Assembly (NCBI GenBank): GCA_029939535.1
Contig: JAOZST010000149.1
Location: 1 to 9,598, forward strand
Length of the DNA: 9,598 nucleotides
From: NBML01 sp029939535
Lineage (GTDB): Bacteria; Desulfobacterota; Desulfobacteria; Desulfobacterales; Desulfobacteraceae
Reading direction: 5' to 3'
The stretch's first letter is position 1. Each line of letters starts with the position of its first letter. The notes beneath the pieces were generated by a model, which was not told the origin of the DNA, ran no database searches, and saw only the letters and a program-made list of their open reading frames with translations. Positions 4,767-9,598 of this stretch are shown piece after piece. The translations under genes were made by a program, and so were the position numbers.

Positions 4767-6092
4767 TTAAAATGGAAGCATGCCTTTTAACGAACGCATG
4801 CCGCCTTTATTAAACTTCTTAATCATTTTCATTGACTGGGTATAGCTTTTCAGGAGCTTGTTAACATCCTGGACGCTTGTCCCGCTTCCATTGGCAATCC
4901 TCTTTTTCCTTGACCCTTTTATCATTGCATGTTTTGATCTTTCTTCCGGGGTCATGGAATTGATGATGGCCTCTATTTTTCCAAACTCTTTGTCACTTAT
5001 ATTTAAACCCTTGAGTTGTTTTTTGTTCACACCCGGCAACATGCCGATAAGATCCTTTATGGATCCCATTTTCCGGACAGACTTCATCTGATTTCGGAAG
5101 TCTTCAAGGGTAAAAGCATTTTTCCTTAATTTTTGTTCAAGGGCCTTGGCTTCTTTCTGGTCAACTGCATCCTGGGCCTTTTCAATAAAGGAAAGGGTGT
5201 CACCCATTCCCAGTATTCTTGAGGCCATCCTGTCGGGATGAAAGGCTTCAAGGGCGGTTGATTTTTCTCCTACACCAATAAATTTCAAGGGCTTGCCCGT
5301 GACCGCCTTGATGGAGAGGGCTGCCCCGCCCCGGGCATCTCCATCCATTTTGGTCAGTATAAACCCATCAAGATCCAGCCGCTTGTCAAATGATCCGGCA
5401 ATATTAACAGCATCCTGGCCTGTCATGGCATCGGCAACCAAAAGGATTTCCGACGGGTTCAGGCCTTTTTTAATGCCTTCAAGTTCAGCCATTAATTCAT
5501 CATCAAGATGTAAACGGCCGGCAGTGTCAATCAACAGGGTGTCACAGCCCTGCTCCCTTGCCGCCAATTGTGCATCCTGACAGATTTTTAAGGGTTTCAT
5601 GTCGGTTGTTGACTGAAAAACAGGCACATCCAGCTGTTGTCCAATTCTTTTCAGCTGATCAATGGCCGCAGGTCTGTAAACATCCACTGGCACAAGGAAG
5701 GGCTTTCTGCCCTGCTTGCGCAGGTACCGGGCAAGCTTTCCCGTGGTAGTGGTTTTACCTGACCCCTGCAATCCAACCAGCATAACAGAGCCCAGAGCTT
5801 TGTCATCAAGCTTTAGATCCTGATGCTCTGACCCCATCATTTTGGTGAACTCGTCATTTACAATTTTAATGACCTGCTGACCAGGAGTAAGGCTTTGCAT
5901 TACCTCCTGACCAAGTGCCCTGGCCTTTATATCTGAAATGACATTTTTTGCAACCTTATAATTGACATCTGCCTCAAGAAGTGCCATCCTGACTTGTTTT
6001 AAGCCGTCTTCGATGTTCTTTTCATTAAGGGTGCCGTGACCTTTTAATTTTTTAAAGACCGAATCAAGTCTATCACTCAAATTTTCAAACAT
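4767..6092 (-). CDS. ffh: Signal recognition particle GTPase Ffh
   Basis: Ffh binds 4.5S RNA and hydrophobic signal sequences emerging from the ribosome and delivers the complex to FtsY at the membrane. The 441-residue protein has the N-terminal helical bundle (1-95), the G domain with P-loop GLQGSGKTTT (107-116), DVYRPAAIDQL (137-147), DTAGRL (189-194), TKMD (247-250) and GVGEK (273-277), and the methionine-rich M domain (about 300-441). The M domain contains MLPGVNKKQLKGL, the RNA-binding SRKKRIANGSGTSVQDVNKLL and terminal GMRSLKGMLPF. The ATG at 6092 has GAGGGTG eight bases upstream. It is the first gene of the minus-strand operon and has a good promoter match about 30 nt upstream of the start. 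ffh leading rpsP-rimM-trmD is common in several phyla. Confidence 0.98.
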   Translation of the reverse strand: MFENLSDRLDSVFKKLKGHGTLNEKNIEDGLKQVRMALLEADVNYKVAKNVISDIKARALGQEVMQSLTPGQQVIKIVNDEFTKMMGSEHQDLKLDDKALGSVMLVGLQGSGKTTTTGKLARYLRKQGRKPFLVPVDVYRPAAIDQLKRIGQQLDVPVFQSTTDMKPLKICQDAQLAAREQGCDTLLIDTAGRLHLDDELMAELEGIKKGLNPSEILLVADAMTGQDAVNIAGSFDKRLDLDGFILTKMDGDARGGAALSIKAVTGKPLKFIGVGEKSTALEAFHPDRMASRILGMGDTLSFIEKAQDAVDQKEAKALEQKLRKNAFTLEDFRNQMKSVRKMGSIKDLIGMLPGVNKKQLKGLNISDKEFGKIEAIINSMTPEERSKHAMIKGSRKKRIANGSGTSVQDVNKLLKSYTQSMKMIKKFNKGGMRSLKGMLPF

Positions 6093-6128
6093 AAAGAGAT
6101 CACCCTCAAATATCTAATCAAATCATTG

Positions 6129-6157
6129 AATTTAGTTTATATTCCGTGATATGTCAA
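6129..6157 (-). promoter_or_regulatory. Candidate sigma70-type promoter of the ffh operon
   Basis: On the minus strand a perfect -35 TTGACA (6157-6152) is followed by a 17-bp spacer and -10 TAAATT (6134-6129, 4/6). The predicted start near 6122 gives a leader of about 30 nt carrying GAGGGTG at 6107-6101. This is the best promoter match in the window and sits ahead of a ten-gene operon. The -35 hexamer overlaps the Shine-Dalgarno sequence of the divergent rlmN (AAGGA, 6156-6160). Confidence 0.65.
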
Positions 6158-6170
6158 GGAAATAATAAAA

Positions 6171-7229
6171 ATGAACAGGTTAAAAAACATGGAAAACATA
6201 CTGGATTATACAAGGGAAGAATTGGCCCAATGGCTTGAGGATAAAGGAATAAGATCCTTCAGGTCCAGGCAGATTTTTAAATGGGTTTACCTGAAACTGG
6301 CCCAAAGCTTTGCTGAGATGACCGATCTTGGCAAGCCTTTGCGCCAGATGCTGGAGGCAGATTTTTACATAGGCAGCCTTGACCTTGAAAATAAACAGAT
6401 CTCTTCCGATACCACGGAAAAGTTCTTATTCAGACTATCTGATGGCCATTATATCGAGTCGGTTTTAATACCGGAAAAGGATCACTTTACCATCTGTGTA
6501 TCCACCCAGGTGGGATGTGCCATGGGCTGTGAATTTTGTTTGACTGCCAAGGGAGGTATCAAGCGTAATCTCAGTGTGGCAGAGATTATTGCCCAGGTTC
6601 GGGATCTCCGGTTTCATCTGATGCAAAAGAAAATAGAACCTCTTAAACTATCAAATATTGTTTTCATGGGCATGGGAGAACCCCTTGCCAATTATGATAA
6701 TTTGATCAAGTCCCTGCACATCCTCATGGACACGGATTACGGCATGAAGTTTGCTGCAAGAAAGATCGCCGTCTCCACCTCCGGGCTTGTGCCAAATATC
6801 ATACGTTTGGGCCAGGATACAAATGTAAATCTTGCTATTTCTTTGAATGCCACCAATGACAAGACAAGGTCCAGGCTCATGCCCATCAATAATAAATATC
6901 CCATACATGAGCTTTTGAAAGCCTGCCGGGCTTTTATCATGAAACCCCGGAACAAGATTACATTTGAATATATTCTGATCAAGGGTATAAATGATTCCAG
7001 AGAAGATGCCTTCAGGCTGGTGAAGCTTCTTGCCCCCATCCGGGCCAAGGTGAACCTGATTCCCTTTAATGAGCATGAAGGATCTGAATTTAAACGGCCG
7101 GGTTTGAAAACAATTTCCAAGTTTCTCCAGATTTTGCTGGATCGAAACATGACGGCCATCATTCGCAAGAGCAAAGGGGATGATATTTCAGCAGCCTGTG
7201 GTCAACTTAAGGCAAAACTGATCATCTGA
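6171..7229 (+). CDS. rlmN: Dual-specificity 23S rRNA/tRNA (adenine-C2)-methyltransferase RlmN
   Basis: RlmN is a radical-SAM enzyme that methylates C2 of A2503 in 23S rRNA and A37 of some tRNAs. The 352-residue protein has the radical-SAM cluster CAMGCEFC (C116, C120, C123), the resolving cysteine C109 in TICVSTQVGC, the SAM motif GMGEPL (167-172), and the methyl-carrying cysteine C343 in SKGDDISAACGQL. C109 sits seven residues before the first cluster cysteine, as C118 does before C125 in E. coli, so the catalytic set is complete. Start: ATG at 6171 with AAGGA ten bases upstream; a second ATG at 6189 (codon 7) is less well served. It is divergent from ffh with only 78 bp between starts. The last codons and stop lie in a 21-bp tandem duplication. 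Confidence 0.97.
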   Translation: MNRLKNMENILDYTREELAQWLEDKGIRSFRSRQIFKWVYLKLAQSFAEMTDLGKPLRQMLEADFYIGSLDLENKQISSDTTEKFLFRLSDGHYIESVLIPEKDHFTICVSTQVGCAMGCEFCLTAKGGIKRNLSVAEIIAQVRDLRFHLMQKKIEPLKLSNIVFMGMGEPLANYDNLIKSLHILMDTDYGMKFAARKIAVSTSGLVPNIIRLGQDTNVNLAISLNATNDKTRSRLMPINNKYPIHELLKACRAFIMKPRNKITFEYILIKGINDSREDAFRLVKLLAPIRAKVNLIPFNEHEGSEFKRPGLKTISKFLQILLDRNMTAIIRKSKGDDISAACGQLKAKLII

Positions 7230-7254
7230 AAAACAAAACTGATCACATGAAAAA
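7213..7254 (+). repeat. Two-copy 21-bp tandem duplication across the rlmN stop codon
   Basis: Units at 7213-7233 and 7234-7254 are exactly adjacent and both begin CAAAACTGATCA and end TGAAAAA; they differ only at two bases between these parts (TC versus CA). The rlmN TGA (7227-7229) lies in the first unit, so the second copy is an untranslated echo of the 3' end of the gene. Confidence 0.8.
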
Positions 7255-7463
7255 GATGATTGCTTCCAGTAACCCAGGACAAGGCCTGGAAACATTTTAA
7301 ATTCCTTGCATAATCTACAGGGGATTGAAACTATCTGGATATGAGTTATAATTCAGGAAGTGATGTAATTTATTAAACCATTATGATAAACCGGTATGAA
7401 GCGAATTGTTATAGATGAATTTTATGAATAAACTTAAATATATTTAATTGATGGGAAGGAAAT
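7230..7463. other. Intergenic region between rlmN and the response regulator gene
   Basis: These 234 bp have no convincing gene. They contain the second 21-bp repeat unit, a weak hairpin option (TTCCAG at 7264-7269 with CTGGAA at 7286-7291, or CCAGG 7274-7278 with CCTGG 7285-7289, followed by AAACATTTTAAA) that might be a poor terminator for rlmN, and a very AT-rich stretch from about 7360 that probably holds the promoter of the next gene. Confidence 0.5.
7406..7434 (+). promoter_or_regulatory. Candidate promoter of the receiver-domain gene
   Basis: TTGTTA (7406-7411, 4/6) and TAAACT (7429-7434, 4/6) with a 17-bp spacer lie about 30 bp before the ATG in AT-rich DNA. In such composition matches of this quality arise easily, so confidence is low. 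Confidence 0.3.
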
Positions 7464-7949
7464 ATGTCAAATATAACTCTGGAAGATAAAAAGATTCTGA
7501 TTGTTGATGATGAACCCGATGTCCTTGATTCCCTGGAAGAATTGCTCAATATGAGTACCACTGTAAGGGCCCAAACCTATGAAGATGCAAACATGCTACT
7601 TGAGACCCAGGAGTTTGATCTGGCTATACTTGATATAATGGGGGTGGATGGGTATCAACTGCTGGAAACCGCAATTAAAAAAAATATAGTAACTGTTATG
7701 CTGACAGCCCATGCCCTGAGTCCTGCCAACATTAAGAAATCCTATCAAGGGGGTGCCTGTTCCTATATACCCAAGGAAGAAATGTTTAATATTGAAACAT
7801 TCCTTCTGGATGTCCTCAAAGCCAAACAAGAGGGCAAAAATCCCTGGACAGGCTGGTACAAACGTTTGGCCTCTTTTTGTGAAGAAAAATTCGGGCCGGA
7901 TTGGGATAAGGATGAAAAAGAGTTCTGGGAAAAAATGATTTATTATTAA
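7464..7949 (+). CDS. Stand-alone receiver-domain response regulator with aromatic-rich C-terminal tail
   Basis: The 161-residue protein is a CheY-like receiver (about 8-122): acidic pair D15-D16 in ILIVDDEP, phosphoacceptor D57 in LAILDIMG, T81 in VMLTAH and K104 in YIPKEE, so all phosphorylation residues are present. There is no DNA-binding or enzymatic output domain. The remaining 35-40 residues form a charged tail rich in W, F and Y (NPWTGWYKRLASFCEEKFGP, then DWDKDEKEFWEKMIYY). Similar short receivers with an NPW...FGPDW tail are, from memory, common in Desulfobacteraceae, but the output is unknown. The ATG at 7464 has GGAAGGA just upstream. No histidine kinase is nearby, so partner and signal cannot be inferred. 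The gene ends 14 bp from the convergent PP-loop gene, with no terminator visible between them. Confidence 0.88.
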   Translation: MSNITLEDKKILIVDDEPDVLDSLEELLNMSTTVRAQTYEDANMLLETQEFDLAILDIMGVDGYQLLETAIKKNIVTVMLTAHALSPANIKKSYQGGACSYIPKEEMFNIETFLLDVLKAKQEGKNPWTGWYKRLASFCEEKFGPDWDKDEKEFWEKMIYY

Positions 7950-7963
7950 TCCTTTTTCATCCC

Positions 7964-9019
7964 CTATATCATAAGGTCTTTAAGTGCAGAAGGCTCAAGA
8001 CAGGGAACCAGGACAATGGATTCTTTTCCTTTTTTTGTTATTTTGATTTTAGCTGTTTCACCGGGTTTTGATTTGGTATATCCGGCTGTTATTCCGGCAG
8101 CTGTTTCAATGTGCGAATCTGAAAAATTCCCCATGAGAATTGCATCCGGCCCAGGCATCTCAGCATGCCGAAGCCGGATATCCTGATCCTTGTCAAACCA
8201 GGTCATGATCTGCTGATTGTCATATTTTGAACGTCCCACAATGAGTTTGCAGCAATTTTGTTTGTTGCTCAAATTATTCAACTTGTCCAAATCGTTCTGA
8301 TCCTCCAGGCTATCCAGCCTGAAATGACGTCCATGTTTCAAAAGGTGCAAATGTCTGGTTTCATAAGTTTTTTGTACTATTAAAAGGTCTCTCAGCCTGT
8401 CTGAAAAACCCTTGTCCGTTAAAAGGCAGCCCCCGGCAGGTGCTGGATATTCTGTGATACCAAAATCTTTTGCCATCTTCATCTGCACCTTTCTGGACCG
8501 CCCTGTAATATCCATCAATTTTTCACGATCAACCAGGCCCTGCTGCTCCATTATAGTTTCAGGCAGGCATTTTGCACTCAGGGGGCGCAGTATATACTTG
8601 CCAAACCCTGAATTTTTTTCAACATATTTTAAAGCATTTTTGGTCTGGGACTTGGGCCGCTGGCCTAAAACTTCGCCGCTGAATAGAAAATGGAACCCTT
8701 TTTCCTTCATAATATTGCCTGCAATGGAAAACATCAGGGTATGGCAGTCCATGCAGGGGTTCATGTTTTTGCCGAACCCTGCTTTGGGAGCCTTCATCAT
8801 CTCCATAAACGCATTTGTTATATCCTGGGTGATAATAGGAATACCTGTCCTGGCCGAAGCATTTTTTGCTGCCTGGGATGAAAAAAAAGGAGTTTCAAAG
8901 CTGATCCAGGTAACATCAATCCCCTGGTTTTGTAATACCAGGGCAGACAATATGCTGTCCAGGCCGCCTGAACAGAGGCCCAGGGCTTTAATCGGTCTTG
9001 TGGTTTTTTCTATATTCAT
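7964..9019 (-). CDS. PP-loop ATPase (ThiI/MnmA-like) fused to NFACT-R-like domain, probable tRNA thiolation enzyme
   Basis: Numbered from the ATG at 9019 (351 residues): the adenylating PP-loop SGGLDS is at 17-22; a Cys pair in NPCMDC (C89, C92) recalls MnmA; SGEVLGQRPKSQ (114-125) is ThiI-like; PAPAGGCLLTD (192-202) supplies C198. The C-terminal part (about 230-345) has GRHFRL, KLIVGRSKYDNQQI, PGPDAIL and AAGITAGYTKSK, resembling the NFACT-R/DUF814 RNA-binding domain of Rqc2/RqcH-type proteins. PP-loop enzymes of this group activate a uridine for sulfur transfer, so RNA thiolation is the likely role; the exact position is unknown. Start choice: ATG 9019, which leaves 13 bp to the divergent nth. 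A GTG at 9046 would add nine residues and overlap nth. Neither has a good Shine-Dalgarno sequence. Confidence 0.8.
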   Translation of the reverse strand: MNIEKTTRPIKALGLCSGGLDSILSALVLQNQGIDVTWISFETPFFSSQAAKNASARTGIPIITQDITNAFMEMMKAPKAGFGKNMNPCMDCHTLMFSIAGNIMKEKGFHFLFSGEVLGQRPKSQTKNALKYVEKNSGFGKYILRPLSAKCLPETIMEQQGLVDREKLMDITGRSRKVQMKMAKDFGITEYPAPAGGCLLTDKGFSDRLRDLLIVQKTYETRHLHLLKHGRHFRLDSLEDQNDLDKLNNLSNKQNCCKLIVGRSKYDNQQIMTWFDKDQDIRLRHAEMPGPDAILMGNFSDSHIETAAGITAGYTKSKPGETAKIKITKKGKESIVLVPCLEPSALKDLMI

Positions 9020-9026
9020 ATATAAG
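8998..9026 (+). promoter_or_regulatory. Candidate nth promoter with a leaderless start
   Basis: TTGTGG (8998-9003) and TATAAG (9021-9026, 5/6) are separated by 17 bp. The -10 ends six bases before the ATG at 9033, so transcription would begin at or very near the start codon. The promoter would lie within the first codons of the divergent PP-loop gene. Confidence 0.4.
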
Positions 9027-9029
9027 CAC

Positions 9030-9059
9030 TTTATGGTTTTGGGCACATTAAAAATTCAA
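9030..9059 (-). promoter_or_regulatory. Candidate promoter of the PP-loop gene
   Basis: On the minus strand TTGAAT (9059-9054, 4/6), an 18-bp spacer and CATAAA (9035-9030, 4/6) would start transcription near 9023, only a few bases before the ATG at 9019. It lies inside the 5' end of nth. This is a weak match. Confidence 0.25.
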
Positions 9060-9598
9060 ATAATGCTTGAAAGATTAAGGGACCGTTATCCGGTTGTCAA
9101 GACCCAGCTGGATCATAAAACCCCCTTTCAATTACTCATTGCCACCATAATGTCTGCCCAATGTACTGACAATCAGGTCAACAAGGTTACAAAAAAACTT
9201 TTTGCCAGATATCCAGATCCCTCCAGCCTGTCTTCGGCCCCATTAAATGATATTAAACGCATTATTTATTCCACCGGGTTTTACAATAACAAATCAAAAA
9301 ATATCAAGGCCTGTGCCCAGGCAGTCCTGGAAAATTATAACAGCATTGTGCCCAAAGAGATTGATGAATTGACAAGATTGCCCGGAGTAGGGCGGAAAAC
9401 AGCCAATGTTGTAAGATCGGCCGCATTCGGGTTCCAGGCCATTGTGGTGGATACCCATGTTTTGAGGCTTTCCCAGCGCCTTGGCCTTACCCAAAAAAAA
9501 GATCCTGTCAAGGTGGAGTTTGAACTCATGGAGATTATTCCTGAATCTTCCTGGAGCGATTTGTCCTTGCAGTTTATTTATTTTGGCAGGGAAATCTG
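9033..9598 (+). CDS. nth: Endonuclease III (DNA glycosylase/AP lyase), 3' end beyond the window
   Basis: An open frame runs from ATG 9033 to the right edge without a stop, about 188 codons. Endonuclease III removes oxidised pyrimidines and nicks the abasic site. Signatures in order: TPFQLLIATIMSAQCTDNQV near residues 30-49, GFYNNKSKNI, the helix-hairpin-helix LPGVGRKTANVV carrying the catalytic Lys, and VVDTHVLRLSQRLGL carrying the catalytic Asp. The C-terminal 4Fe-4S cysteine cluster of the family would lie past the window, so it cannot be checked. The normal length of about 210-220 residues implies a short missing piece. Start: ATG 9033 gives a plausible N-terminus (MVLGTLKIQIMLERLRDRYP); ATG 9063 (codon 11) is the alternative. 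Neither has a Shine-Dalgarno sequence. The gene is divergent from the PP-loop gene. Confidence 0.93.
   Translation, partial: MVLGTLKIQIMLERLRDRYPVVKTQLDHKTPFQLLIATIMSAQCTDNQVNKVTKKLFARYPDPSSLSSAPLNDIKRIIYSTGFYNNKSKNIKACAQAVLENYNSIVPKEIDELTRLPGVGRKTANVVRSAAFGFQAIVVDTHVLRLSQRLGLTQKKDPVKVEFELMEIIPESSWSDLSLQFIYFGREI

Noticed and set aside
6126..6155. Plus-strand rlmN promoter TTGAAT with TATGTC
   Set aside because: The start site would fall within or after the rlmN Shine-Dalgarno sequence, so the transcript could not use it.
6651..7174. Minus-strand open frames of about 140 codons opposite rlmN
   Set aside because: They are antisense to a complete, motif-rich rlmN, have no family resemblance and no convincing ribosome-binding site.
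7264..7291. Rho-independent terminator after rlmN
   Set aside because: The stem is only 5-6 bp and the following sequence is AAACATTTTAAA, not a T tract, so it is noted only as a weak possibility within the intergenic entry.
7288..7311. Sigma54 promoter (TGGAAAC ... TTGCA)
   Set aside because: The GG and GC elements are too far apart for the -24/-12 geometry, and the first element lacks the consensus CAC.
9020..9046. GTG start at 9046 for the PP-loop protein
   Set aside because: It overlaps the proposed nth start, has no ribosome-binding site and adds nine residues with no recognisable family similarity; the ATG at 9019 is simpler, though not proven.

Overview
The window is a stretch of bacterial chromosome from a draft assembly. 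It holds two runs of exactly 100 Ns (1088-1187 and 3501-3600), which look like conventional scaffold-gap fillers, not measured lengths. The core gene order ffh-rpsP-khpA-rimM-trmD-SPOUT methyltransferase-rplS-rnhB-yraN-rsmI, together with a PP-loop/NFACT-R-like protein and a short receiver protein with a tryptophan-rich tail, points to a Desulfobacterota member, probably a Desulfobacteraceae-like sulfate reducer. That assignment is inferred from gene order and protein style, not from a search.

Layout: 1-103 holds a GCTAA-rich microrepeat and a strong hairpin terminator. From 6092 down to 104, all on the minus strand, runs a ten-gene translation and ribosome-biogenesis operon. It covers SRP GTPase Ffh, ribosomal protein S16, the KH protein KhpA, 16S maturation factor RimM, tRNA m1G37 methyltransferase TrmD, an uncharacterised SPOUT methyltransferase, ribosomal protein L19, RNase HII, YraN and 16S methyltransferase RsmI. 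Spacing is tight, several starts overlap or abut the previous stop, a good sigma70-type promoter precedes ffh, and the hairpin at 44-92 closes the unit. The two exceptions to tight packing are the rpsP-khpA gap, which holds a hairpin, and the rimM-trmD gap, which holds an 18-bp tandem repeat array broken by an assembly gap.

Divergent from ffh is rlmN (6171-7229), a radical-SAM 23S rRNA/tRNA A2 methyltransferase. A 234-bp intergenic region follows, then a stand-alone receiver-domain response regulator (7464-7949). Convergent with it is a PP-loop ATPase fused to an NFACT-R-like domain (minus, 7964-9019), a likely RNA thiolation enzyme. Divergent from that, only 13 bp away, is nth (endonuclease III), which starts at 9033 and runs off the right edge.

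Most of the genes act on RNA or the ribosome: rRNA and tRNA methylation, 30S maturation, ribosomal proteins, SRP targeting and RNA/DNA hybrid repair. The least ordinary signals are short tandem duplications at gene edges. One is the rimM-trmD array, whose 18-bp unit reads as (SLKDTN)n in frame with TrmD. Another is an 18-bp two-copy repeat at the start of rsmI, and a third is a 21-bp two-copy repeat spanning the rlmN stop codon. I see no CRISPR array, tRNA, rRNA, insertion sequence or phage gene.
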